Source: Zygnema circumcarinatum (lineage: Eukaryota > Streptophyta > Zygnematophyceae > Zygnematales > Zygnemataceae). Taken from it: DNA of 64,000 nt. A model generated the notes under the pieces. That model had not been told where the DNA came from, made no database searches, and saw nothing but the letters and a program-made list of their open reading frames with translations. Positions 34,001 through 44,780 of the stretch are shown in pieces. The stretch is taken from contig CM074804.1 of NCBI GenBank assembly GCA_037447605.1, positions 4,575,911-4,639,910 on the forward strand. The letters run 5' to 3'. Numbering within the stretch: position 1 is the first letter of the stretch; every line of letters starts with the position of its first letter. Position numbers and translations under genes: made by a program.

Positions 34001-35245
34001 ACAAAACATACACATGTTGAGCGTAAGAGCTCTAGCCCAGGGAAGGTCAGAAGTCCTACTTTAGCGCACAGATCCTCTAGACCTTCAATTTGAAGTTTCA
34101 GACGAGATAGCCTAAATGTATATAGATTCTCAGAACAGCTGATACAATAGTCTGCACTTTGACAAAGACAAGTGCTACACTAACTCCAAAAACTATGAAT
34201 TGCTGCTCTAAGCAGTCAACCATCCAAAAACCTGGAATGTCAATTCGTTTCCTCCTTCGTTACATTTACATGGCTTTTTTACCTTTTTATCTCCTGTACT
34301 GGCCTCCTCTTGTGCCTTCATACGTCCTACCGTTGAAATGACTACCTTCTCTATGGCGTCCACCTGAACTTCCCACATTCATGTACAAATCACGAGAGTT
34401 ACCCTCCCATAAGTGCTGAAAAAACAACATTCTTTCAACATCGTCAATAGTCAACAAATTTGCTTCCACATCGCAAGGCAAGCTGCTGGGGTTTCCAGAC
34501 TACGGTGCCAAAGCTCAAACGCAAACTTAATCACGGGCAAAACAGGTGAAAAGTTGCCAGATTACTCTGAACTTAGGTTGCAGTACCTTTTTGGCCACCA
34601 TGATTGCTTCTCCAAGAGGAGTGAGTCTTGCAACTCCGAGAGCTCTCCCTGTTCCCCGTGGCTCTGCAGATACCCTTGCTTCTGCCGCTCTGGCACGCAA
34701 TGCTCGCAAGTCAGCGAGTGTTGTCGGCTTTCCTGAACTTTGCTCTCGCTGTAGCGACCTCTGATCGTTGCTGGAAACTGTTCGGTCTGTAACAAGCAGA
34801 AGACAAACAAATTAAGCAACAAAGCAAATTGTTGGAGGCGCTTGGACTTGAAGACGAGACCTTAATTGGTTCTTGTCAAACTTTGCATGCATATGATGCC
34901 TGAGACTGAAAATCAACAATGCCGAAGAGCTGGAAGCTTTCTTGTTACATTCTTGCTTGCTCTCCTTCCTGCACAAAAATAATCTCGAAACAAATTTGCA
35001 AAAAGAACTTGTGAGTTTACTAGTAACGAGACTGTAACGTCAGGAGTTAAAGTAGAGCCGCATAGAGGCATATTGAAATACTTACTAGTTCGATTTCTCT
35101 TTCTGAGAAAAAACGTCACAACAGGAACCAAGCATACGGCTGCAGCTGCGGCTATCAAGGCTCCTACTGGTACAGATTTTGGCTCCGCTCGGTCTTCGTA
35201 AGCAGGCCGCATTGTGGCTTTCATCTTCTTTCTGCTCGCCATCAA
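31030..35245 (-). CDS. Unrecognised membrane-anchored coiled-coil protein (gene model partial)
   Basis: I do not recognise this gene. Exon 1 (35245 to about 35092) encodes MMASRKKMKATMRPAYEDRA, then one hydrophobic helix (VGALIAAAAAVCLVPVVTFF) followed by RKRNR, i.e. an N-terminal signal-anchor. It splices in phase to an exon at about 34796-34587 rich in Arg, Ala and Glu (LADLRALRARAAEARVSAEP and LTPLGEAIMVAKK), then to HLWEGNSRDLYMNVGSS (about 34416-34370). Short helical exons with good splice sites follow: SRLKLQIEGLEDLCAK (about 34105-34060), EIAGLSEELTQIQLELDGVK (about 33990-33935), IIAAKKFENDLNALRR (about 32820-32770), GEENVRPLKKSQTQRIQRLV (about 32375-32310), QLDSLVETDVEEAMTE (about 31920-31870) and a likely acidic C-terminal piece DDIVEVDDLAWNEG (about 31100). 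These suggest a coiled coil anchored by its N-terminus in a membrane. Exon order and completeness are inferred by eye. Confidence 0.5.
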
Positions 35246-35566
35246 GCATGGAAGGTGTGATTGACCACGGGACGAGCATACGCTTCCTCAAAAATGTGAA
35301 TTGCTCCAAGGGTGAACAAGCTTTGTAAACTACCGCCTGAACAGTTCATTCGTAATAAAAGACAGGAGAAGTGAGAAAATGTGAATTGGCATTGATCTTA
35401 GGCGAGAAATGGCATAGTTTCACGGTGACACTCGCACTCGCACTCGTGCAGTGGCACTCCACATGGCAGGTGTCTCCTTAAACAGGCTGGATGGATGGAT
35501 GGGTAGGGAGTGGATGGGACAAACTGTAAATTTGGTGAGTTAATAACACGTAAAAAATCTTCACAT

Positions 35567-35647
35567 GATGATATGGCCGAGTTGGTCTAAGGCGCAGGAT
35601 TAAGGTTCCTGTCCGAAAGGGCGTGGGTTCAAATCCCACTGTCATCA
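35567..35647 (+). tRNA. tRNA-Leu (AAG)
   Basis: An 81-nt gene without intron. The acceptor stem GATGATA pairs with TGTCATC (one G-T wobble) and is followed by discriminator A. The anticodon stem CAGGA/TCCTG encloses loop TTAAGGT with anticodon AAG. A long variable arm (TCCGAAAGGGC region), GGTTCAAAT in the T arm and TGGCCGAGTTGGTCTAAGGC in the D arm fit a type II leucine tRNA. A pol III-like T run (TTTTCTTTT) follows about 15 bases downstream. Confidence 0.95.
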
Positions 35648-35922
35648 ATTGTTAATCCATGAGTTTTCTTTTGGAGTATTGTTTTTGACGTAGCACCTTG
35701 TACGTACTATTGCTGTTTTTTTTTCATTTCCATCGTGACAGTAGTCTTGAAGCCCCAAAGCATGCTCATGGTTGCACGTTTGGCATGTTTACGGTTCATG
35801 GGTTATGGCTGAACAACTTCTGTTCCTAGTCCTTGTAGCAGCATTTATAGTATATGTGACTTATTTTCACCAATTGTAACTTTTAGAGTCGATAGAGTTT
35901 ATAGAGTCGCCACTGCGAGATT

Positions 35923-35989
35923 AATGCCATTTCTCGTGTATACATCAGGTCGCCCGCAATTGACTATAGATGCGCGAGAAAATGGCATT
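35923..35989. repeat. Inverted repeat next to a LINE tail
   Basis: AATGCCATTTCTCG (35923-35936) and its near complement CGAGAAAATGGCATT (35975-35989, one extra A) can pair as a hairpin with a loop of about 38 bases. The right arm lies directly beside the LINE 3' end. Confidence 0.65.
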
Positions 35990-35995
35990 GAACGC

Positions 35996-36091
35996 ACGAT
36001 GGCGGGGCCATCAAATGTAAGGGACAAAAGCAGCATGGGGAACCACGAGGAACTGGCCGCAAAGGACCTACGGATAAACGAAGAAAGCTAG
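35996..36091 (-). mobile_element. LINE 3' tail, solo copy 3
   Basis: A minus-strand copy of the tail at 30061-30160: it shares the CCTCGTGGTTCC word, a CTTTGCGGCCAGTTC-type segment and the terminal ATTTGATGGC-loop-GCCATC hairpin, followed by GTTCAATG as in the full insertion. Confidence 0.75.
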
Positions 36092-36764
36092 ATTGTTGCA
36101 CTGTATTCTGGAATCGTGTAACGCGTGAATGCTCGCCACTGCTGCAGCTACTTGCCTAAACTTCTCCGTGCGCTTCAGGTGTTCTGGAGGTACTGTACCG
36201 TACCGTACTTTAGCTCGGCCACTTACTGTAGTGACAACATGCGCCATACGGTCGACCCAGGGTGACTCGGTCGGTCACGCGTCAATTAGGCTGGCTTGCG
36301 ATTCCGCCGCTGCATACTCCCCCAAACTGGCGAGCCTGCCGCCATGCCCTCACAAATCGAGCATCAAGCCGCGCTGCCGACACCTCACTGACTGCTAGCT
36401 GGTTCTTCACATTTGGAGGGGTGTTCCTTGTGAGCACAGTAACTGGAACTGCGATGAACAGGCCCCGTTACCGTGCAGGGTCACGGAACTAGTGGAAGGA
36501 AACGCCAAAGCCAAAGTTGCATGAGCAGGTCAAGCTGCATGAGTCTGGCTGCTGTGCAGCGAATGGGGACTGGGGAGTGTTCTTTGTCCTGCAGTACTGG
36601 TATATAGTCTGCAAGTCGTGCGTTGGTCAAGTATGTACTGTACCGGGACAGTATGACAAGGCACCGACTAAACGTACAATAGATAAGGCTGTGAAACTCA
36701 CCTACTGTATGTCGTCCTCCCCTTAATTTCGTTCCTCTGCTTTGGATTTCTACTTGTTGGAAGG
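36092..36764. other. Upstream region of the epoxide hydrolase
   Basis: No gene recognised. Contains GTACCGTACCGTAC words near 36190 and short ORFs without domains. Probably promoter and 5' leader. Confidence 0.4.
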
Positions 36765-39700
36765 ATGGCTCAAGAAGAGAATTTTGCTGGGAAAAAGGAA
36801 TTCGTGGAAGGTTGCACCATCGTGCACAGGTTCCTCGATTCAGGGGGAGTCTCCCTGCACTACGTGGAGTGCGGCCCTGAAGAAGGACAGCTGGTGAGCG
36901 TTGTCGTTTTTCAAAATCATTAGAAAACAATTCTTTTTCTTTCGCTTTCGAATGCACTTGACGATATCACTTTTAAATATACTCTTAAATATCACAAACG
37001 CGTGAGACTTCCAGAGAAGTTTATAAGATGGCTCTTGCAGGCTTTCAGCTGCAAAGGGGAGATTTTACAATGAAAGCTGCCAACTTTAATGCAATGTTGC
37101 ACCTTTTAGCTACAATTTTTTGAAGAACGTAAACTGGAATAGCTTTATTATTCTGATCAAGCTTACCTCTGCCTTCTTTCTTCACGCTTCTTCGTCACCT
37201 TGGTCTCAGCCCTGCAATTCGCGATTTTTTTTTTTCCTGACTGAATCTTGTTCCATCAAAGAAGGAACCTCCGCTTAAGATTTGGAAAGCTCTGTTTCAC
37301 ACAGGTTCTCCTCCTTCATGGGTTTCCGTCGTTCTGGTATACCTGGAAGCATCAATTGGCACCATTGAGCAGGTGAGCTAGAATCGAAGGAATAGATGAA
37401 CACTTCTAGGATAATTCAGTGAAAGAGTATGGTCATTTGTCGTCCATGCTCTCCGTTCGTCAATTTGCATACTCGCATTTATTGAAGTAAAATTTACGCT
37501 TTTGTTCCAAAAATGTTTCGGTATCAAGGTGGCACTGCTTATGCAATCTAAGGATTTGCAATTTTTTTGGATATTCCTCATGTTAAAAGGAAGGAGATGT
37601 ATCAGCAAAAATGTATTTATGAAGGATATGGAGTTATCTTCGTAGTGAAAGCGGTAACTGTGTCTGGAAAAGAAGTGAACTGACAGTTTGGCTATATTCC
37701 TGACTTCGAGCATTCAAGTTTCTTCCAGGGCCGGGTTCCATGTGGTGGCACCTGACCTTCGAGGTTACAACCTCTCAGAGAAGCCCGTGGGTCTCCAAAA
37801 CTACAGCAGAGCAGCGTTAACAGCAGATGTGGTTGCCTTCATTGATCAGCTGAATGGAGGAAGACCTGCGTTTGTGGTTGGCCACTGATCCTCTCCCCCT
37901 CTCTCTCTCCCTCCTTTTCCCTCTCTCTTGCTCGCTCTTGCTCTCACTCTCGCTCTCCTCTGGAAAAGTTTTGAGACTCTTTGAACGGAAAGTTGTTCCT
38001 ATATCTGGCTTCTCTGCTGAGTGGGTTTGTAAGTGATATCTGCTGCAGGTAGGCCATGACTGGGGAGGTAATATCGCATGGGCTTCAGCTCAAGACTATC
38101 CCGAAAAGATTGCCCGGCTCGCTCAATTGAACATACCTCATCCGCGCGCATTCTGGAAAGCAATCCACACAAGTCCCGCTCAGATGCGACGCAGTTGGTA
38201 CATTTGTATGTCTCTGCCTGCCATCTTTCAACGGTGGACTGGGAGATTATGTGTCTTTACTTGCTATGCAGACTTACAGAAGCTGCAAAGCCAACGCGTG
38301 CATTTACTCACACTTGCTGCAAATTGTGAGCATGATCTCTAGGATACAGAGACTCTTCAGCAGAATAAAATGTCAGTAGTGATACCTTGAGCAGTGATAG
38401 GGATTCCAGCTGCTAATAAAATTATGGGTTGGCGATGGCTGACAGTTTTGTTCCAATTGCCGGCTTTGGGGGAGACATACCTGCGAGCCAGAAAGTGAGT
38501 TCAAGTTTTTTTCCAGGGCTGAATGGGTTTCGAACTTAGCAACGGTAACTGGTCATATCTCATTTTGCTTTTCTCCAGTCAAGCGTTTCTATGAACTGTC
38601 ATTGTGTGACGGTTCGTTGGTTGTATAGGATAACGATTTGTTATTGGCGATAAGTGTTGTTGTAATGATAAGTTCGCTGGCCGGGTGCGCTGTTCCTTCA
38701 AAAGTGTGCTTCACAATTCTAGCTGAAAGGTTGTTTGGAATCTGTCATCTTGATTTCCACGCAGCTTTGAAAGTCTTCGCCGCATTGTTGCTGAAGAACT
38801 GAGTCGGCCTCAACCGAAGGAGCATGCTGAAAGGTTAAACAGCCTTATCCCGGGAAATACCGATTGTTAGGACTTGGATTTTGCACATAGGAAAGTGCTC
38901 CGGGCACAATACAGCGTGCTACTTTCTGAGATTCCTCAACCCTCTAAAGTCAATGCTAGATTCTACAATCTTGCTTATTATAATGTGCTGGTATTGAGGT
39001 CAGCCCGCCCGATGTCCGTTCCAGTCATCAACTTTCGATTGTTACTGAATGCCCGGGGGACTCGGCTGTCGAGCTTGCAGACATGTTGAAGCATTCCTCA
39101 GAGACGGTGCACTTACTAGCAGTATTGACTATTATCGGGCCCTCTTTCAAGGCCATTGGAACAAGCCTGAGCATTCCAAGGATGTGGTGAGGTTTCTTAT
39201 TGGTCAATTAAAGAGCTCTTGTTAAATGAGAACCTTCACAGTTTGTCGATGGTGTCAGGTCACAGACGGTCACAGAAGATTATAGAATTAGTAGCCGCTG
39301 ATGGACTATGGCGTCTTATGTCTTATGACTTGTCTTATGTCTCGATGTCGTGGTGGTGGAGCCAAGTTGGCTGCCCAGCACCACACATTTATCAGAGAGG
39401 AACAGGACCATAGCGAGCCAAGCAATCCCTTCGCATGCATTGTTGTTAATTTGTACACCACATGCATATAGTCGAATTTATCATTTGCGCTTCCCTCCGT
39501 CCTCCTCCCCTTACCTCCCTCCCTTCCGTCCCGTCCTTCTCCTTCTCTTTGCACTCCTTGTACTTTGTTTGACCAAAGAATTTTCGTTTGACCAGGCTAC
39601 CAATTATCAATGTCCTTGCACAGAGTCACTGACTTATTTGTTTTGTCGCCATAATGAACTGCGGGACTCGTTGCAGATTAACATACCGGTAACGGTCATA

Positions 39701-40138
39701 TGGGGAGACAACGATATTGCATTCATCCCTTCGTTGAGTGACCCTCCGCGTGAATATGTTCCCAATTGCAACGTCATCCACGTGCCAAGGGTGAGTCTCA
39801 CACCTACACCTTCCGCGCTTAGAAAACCTCGTTCTGTCGTTCATCTTATCTGTCAGCACGGACCAACCAGGCGATATCTCTCCAAACAATTATTCAATTT
39901 CACAGAAAGGAAATCAGTAATTGTTGAGAGTCGACCACCACTCCGACTCTATTTGTTTTGAAGGGGTTTCAATACAGACTAGCGGCCTCTTGTTTGGCTG
40001 GAGTCTCATTTACCAAATGATTCGTACATGCAGGCAACACATTGGGTGATGTGGGATGAACCTGAACTTGTAAATAGCGAACTTGTGGAGTTTTTTACTG
40101 GCAACCACATTCAAGGAGAGGGTGTCTCAAAGCTCTGA
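36765..40138 (+). CDS. Soluble epoxide hydrolase (alpha/beta hydrolase)
   Basis: A complete nine-exon model in consistent phase: 36765-36893, 37305-37372, 37729-37876, 38049-38205, 38446-38494, 38765-38833, 39081-39186, 39677-39790 and 40034-40138, giving 314 residues, the usual length for plant cytosolic epoxide hydrolases. These open epoxides to vicinal diols, for example on fatty-acid epoxides. [10 protein letters not shown] supplies the oxyanion-hole HGxP motif. GHDWGG carries the nucleophilic Asp, WGDND the acidic partner and ATHW the catalytic His. SWYIFLFQLP is the lid motif with the ring-opening Tyr. The start [10 protein letters not shown] has no signal peptide. Intron 3 has an unusual GTTGGC donor that mimics the start of the next exon. 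No overlap with neighbours. Confidence 0.95.
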
Positions 40139-41291
40139 TTTTAGAGCTTGAGAGTGTGATTTTCGGCCTCACAGTGATCGGGAAGCCCTGAATGTAAACG
40201 AGCTTATCCCACGTGGAGGGTGCCACAGTTCCCTCGCGCAGATCACATTGTACTTTACCATTTTCCAATGCTTCTTTCACAGGTTACCCATATACTGATG
40301 CTTTACATGACATGTACATTCCTCCTCCCTTCCCCTCCGTTATGGGAGAAGATACTGTGAGAAAGCAGATGGCTCAGACGGCACAGACATTTTCTAAAAG
40401 TATGATGGAGGTGAATAAGTTGAGAGAATGGGCCCCGATTTCAAGTTTTAACTTTTTAAATTTGCTGATTTTTTTCTTGAAGTCTACAGCACCGTAGGAA
40501 CGGCTGAAAGTTGGGAAGCCTTTCGAAGCTTGGCTAGAGTATTCCACTTGAAGAAAGTTGGGGGCAGCATGCGCTTCTTGAGGTTTTGCTGTATGCCATG
40601 CGGACGCTACCTGGCGTAATCCTATCCGCGGTAGCAAGCCCCAAAGTGCACCCTTTCGACATCATCCGTGTTCAACAGCCTGCGAATGGTTGAGCGTTCT
40701 GGAAGTTGGAAAACCAACATCAGCCTTGGTTTTCAAACTGCGGCAATCAACCAACTTGGAAACAGATCTAAACGTGACAATGAGTCCTCAGTTGATTTAG
40801 GTCGAAGGAAAACAGAACGATAGCTTGGCTCTTTAAACCGAGAGCGAAAATGTAAACAGCAAAGGTTGATAGATCAAACTTGAAGATCATCAAGTTTCCT
40901 TCCCGCGTGTGCATAATCAAGCTAGGGTTCCACAAAGCTGCTAAAAAGAACTACTCTTATTGGTATATCTCCTCGGCATCTTTTACTGTCAAACACGAAC
41001 TCCTCTCATATTACTTCAGTCTTGAAGAGCTGGGAGCTCTTACGCGGAGCTTGTCAGCTGGCAGCGGTCTTGAAATAATCTGCTGTGATGTACAACTTCA
41101 GTGAACAACTCCAACAGCAATCTCCAAGAACAGGAGCAGCCAAACTGGAAACTTGATGTACATGCCCAAAGATAGGGTCTTCCAAACATCTTAACTTGAA
41201 AAGCTTTACAAAAACAAACTTTTTCGTAAAAGGCACCTGCTATTAGGTCAATGTCGCTTCGATCATGTTTTGATGTATACGACCGCATCGT
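40139..41291. other. Intergenic region between convergent genes
   Basis: 3' flanks of the epoxide hydrolase (+) and SF3B5 (-). I see no exon with recognisable content and no obvious repeat. Confidence 0.5.
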
Positions 41292-42496
41292 CTATTCGTC
41301 TTCCCGCTCCGGTGGTAGACCGCATGGTAGAAGCATTTTCTGGTCGTCAAGAAAAAGTTCACCAATCACTGATGCATTCATATCACCTCAACTCGATACT
41401 CCTGCAAACTTATCCTTGTGAGAGATAAGAGCAGGCCTGTTTGCTGCTACAAAGCAGTCAAGGGGCCTGAAACTCCTGGAAGAGGTGGACCTGGAGGAAC
41501 TTTCCCAAGGGTTACATAAGGCGCAGCCGAAGGTTCAAGCCTCGCATGGTGTTAACAATGAAAGCGGAGGCCTCAAGCTACGTATGGTCACAAAACAGAA
41601 ATAAGAACGCTACCTGCATGAAGGTGTACTGCTCACGACCGATCGACTCATTCTCTGCCAGTGCGAAATACGCAAGCAAGGGATAATGGCCCACATAGGA
41701 GGCATAGCTGTCGCGCTGAATATTTACGGCCCACTCACTGCATACACGAAGCAAATGTTTGTGGGTGAATGCTGCAAAAAAAGTGATGAGTTATGGAGAA
41801 TAGATTTATATCATGAATGGAATCGATTTGAAGTCCCAATACCCCAGGCTCACCGAGGTGGAGACTAAATGATAAGGCATGCTATATGGGAAGCCTTAAG
41901 CCTTCATGAGAACCATGACAGAGTCTTCGGTAAATATCATGCAGTATCTGAATGTCCCAGAAACGGACAGGCAATTTGGTGTTCTAAAGTACTACTGTTG
42001 AGTGGTACATGTTTCGACTCGTTATTGAAAGGAAACTTGAATAACTACCATGATATGAAAACAGAAGTAGACGAAGCGATTTTTTACGTTTCATCATTCA
42101 AAGTGTCCAAGTAGACACCCTGACACAAGCCTCGGTTTTTTTGCGTCTCAATTGGAAAGGAAAGATAATGCACCAATTTTGCAGAAAAGGTCCAAATACG
42201 AGTGAGATACTCACAATCTATTCATGTCAGCATGACCCGTTCCCACATACTTCGCTTGTAAATGCTCAAGTTGGCTGTTGATGTTAAACCGGTCACTTGC
42301 CTGTCGAATTAAATACACGAAAAAAGAAAATATTACGCAAGGGAAGCGGCAGGTCCGCGTCTGCACACTCCTTTGGAACGGACATGAAAACTGCAAAGCT
42401 GCTTGATCCAAAAACGAAACTAAAGCATAATTTGCAGAATTTGTGCACCAAAACCCTCTCGCCTTCACCACCTACGAAAGGCGCTCTGACCTGCAT
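41292..42496 (-). CDS. SF3B5: Splicing factor 3B subunit 5 (SF3b10)
   Basis: Four coding exons in phase: 42496-42491 (ATG CAG only), 42300-42215, 41737-41614 and 41339-41292, giving 87 residues, the usual size. Recognisable parts are ASDRFNINSQLEHLQAKYVG, TGHADMNRFEWAVNIQRDSY, YVGHYPLLAYFALAENESIG and the ending KMLLPCGLPPEREDE. It is nearly identical in type to the land-plant protein and distinct from the animal form, which begins MTDRYTIHSQ. The product is a small structural subunit of SF3b in the U2 snRNP, which recognises the branch point in the nucleus. A two-codon first exon is unusual, but the GTCAGA donor and phase support it. It is divergent from the FPPS remnant. Confidence 0.96.
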
Positions 42497-43024
42497 GGTG
42501 GCAGTAGAGAGGGTGCTTCCGGGGGTTCTCCTGCAGCGCTTTTGCGAGTCGAAGGAGATGCGCGGAGGAGAAGAACGCTGCAGTTGGCGGAACTGCGAAA
42601 GTGAAGACTCGCTTTCAGGTTTTCCGCTAACGTTCGGAGAGGAACGGACGGACGGACGGACCGCCACCACCGACAGATTCAAATTCATTCTTCAGCATGA
42701 CAGATTTGGTGAGTTTTGCGCAATGTTCTGTGGTTCCATTTCCTTGCAAGAGTGACATCTTTCCTACCTTTCAAGTATTCGGGTGCCAGTGAATTTCTTT
42801 TCAAGAAGAAGGGGGGTCCATCGTACAGGCCCCTTGAAGTAAAATGGCTGCTGTACTTCGATACAATCCTTAAATCTTCGGCAGTGGAAACCTAGATTGG
42901 AGCATTTTTTGATGACAATGGTTGCTGAAAAAATGTTTGTTCTCCCAGTTGACGAGCAACCTTACCGGTACAAACGATAAGTTCTTAAACGATTACTCGA
43001 AATTGAAACCAGAAATTTAACACT
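42497..43024. other. Region between SF3B5 and the FPPS remnant
   Basis: Contains the likely SF3B5 5' leader. An open piece near 42978 reads DKFLNDYSKLKPEI then a stop, resembling the FPPS N-terminal helix and suggesting a decayed first exon. Confidence 0.35.
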
Positions 43025-44780
43025 GAAAGTTTTCAGAACACTCCAGAATTAAAGGAATGGGTTGAAAAGATATTTTCTTTTTCTTCCATGAGAAGCTTAA
43101 TCCCTTATGTCGTTTTAGAGCATTTCGGTCTTCCTCCTCCTTCCCCCTTTCGATCGTCTCTTCCTCTGATGCTTCTTTTGATGTAATCTCTTATTTTGTC
43201 GTTAGGTTTAGAGATCCATTTATTCCCACGACACTCGTATCTCATTGCAATGGCAGGAAAGATAGTCCTGATGTACGGTGCTTCTATGCGGTTGGGATTG
43301 TGGGTGTTGGAGGAGCACAGAGCATGGATCACAACATTCCGAAAGGTGATTTCTCTTTCCTCAATTTGTCCTTAAGTCGATTCTTTTTGAGTGATTGGCA
43401 AAATATGGGACTTCTCATAAGCTTTCGAAATGCTCCATATGAGAAGGCTCCGAGAAATGTAACCGTGGGCCTCTCACTGGTGGATAGCACACGGCTCCTT
43501 AAAGCAGGCCTTCTCACAGAGGATGAAGTTGTGAAGGCCTGCATTCTTGGATGGTGTATTGAATGGGTGAATGGCTCACTGCTACAAGAAAATGTTAATG
43601 TTTTCCTCATGTTGGATATAAGTTCTTGTTGTCACCAGTTAGGATTGACATAGTACCCTTCCAATTGCGCATTAGAAGTCAAAAGGATCGTCGTGCATTT
43701 GACCCTCAATACTTCTATCGCAGTGGTGGGCATGGCTGCAGCTCGACGGCTATTTCTGGGTCATGGATGACATCATGGACCATTCAATTTGTCCCAAAAA
43801 TTGTGAGGTCCATTCATTTTTTTTTGACTCGCCGGGGGAAGCCGTGCTGGTAACGGGTGCCAAAGGTAACGTCAAAATGCATGCACAAAGGAAAGACAAT
43901 TGAGAATTGTTGCCATGTTACTTGAGCTGCATCATATCGAGAGTTTCTCATCACCAAACGCACCTTTCTTGATTCAGGCCTGCGTTCGTATGTACTATTA
44001 TCTGATCTGAATTGGTTGTTGACGTTCTATGGGATGAAATGGGCTTGGGATCTCTACTTGCAGGTACACGAACGTCATGCAGTATAAGACTGCTTACTAT
44101 TCTTAGTGCTTGCCTGTAGGTCGGCCTCGTTGATTGGCACGAACTACCAACAAAAGCTTTCTGAGCCTGCCTTCTTTAGTTGTTGAAAGTAGCATCTATA
44201 TTGCCTCTTCCATGATAGATTCAATAAACCGTTATGTAGCTGCGGCATAGGAACCCGGGCTTGTTATGAATCAGTGGAAGAATATCTTTATGCGATTACT
44301 GTCATATCTGAGGTCGAACATGCATCACCAAAATGTATATTGAGACGAAAGGGCGTTGAGCAGTGCATTGTATTGCAAGGTCGTGTGGGGCGCAGGTGGG
44401 AACCGATATTAAGGACACAACGTGCTCGTGGCTCATAGGGCAGGCCCTGCAACACGCTTCCAATGAGCAACGGGGGCTTTTGAAGATGCGACAACCTCGC
44501 CGTCTGCACGAGGATAAGAGAATAGGAATGTGCGAGGAACTTCAGCGTGAGTGCGGGCATTCAGCTTGTTGGTGTTCGGTGAACGAAGGTTCTACTCATT
44601 TCGCCACGGTGAGGCTCTCATGGCTCTTGTACTTTCATTAGTGATAGCTACTTGTTATATGAAGTGATGAAGTGCTAACCTTATTTTCTCGAACGGATCT
44701 TGAGCCTGCAGGTCAATTATGGAATGGCAGATCCGGGGTGTGTTGCACTACTGAAGCGGCTCTGTCTGCCCTTGCGCTAG
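43025..44780 (+). pseudogene. Farnesyl diphosphate synthase remnant (probable pseudogene)
   Basis: Several pieces of FPPS, the prenyltransferase making C15 farnesyl diphosphate, lie in order with intron-like spacing: [10 protein letters not shown] (about 43035), the exon [31 protein letters not shown] (about 43430-43565), the first aspartate-rich motif in LDGYFWVMDDIMDHS (about 43740-43785), TRRGKPCW (about 43825-43850), VMQYKTAYYS (about 44078-44103), VGTDIKDTTCSWLIGQAL (44396-44450) and NYGMADPGCVALLKR (about 44715-44757). Signs of decay: an in-frame TAG at 44104-44106 where the family has an aromatic residue, a frame break between MDHS and TRRGKPCW beside a nine-T run, no recognisable second DDxxD motif, and no C-terminal exon. 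A very divergent live gene or assembly errors remain possible. Confidence 0.65.
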
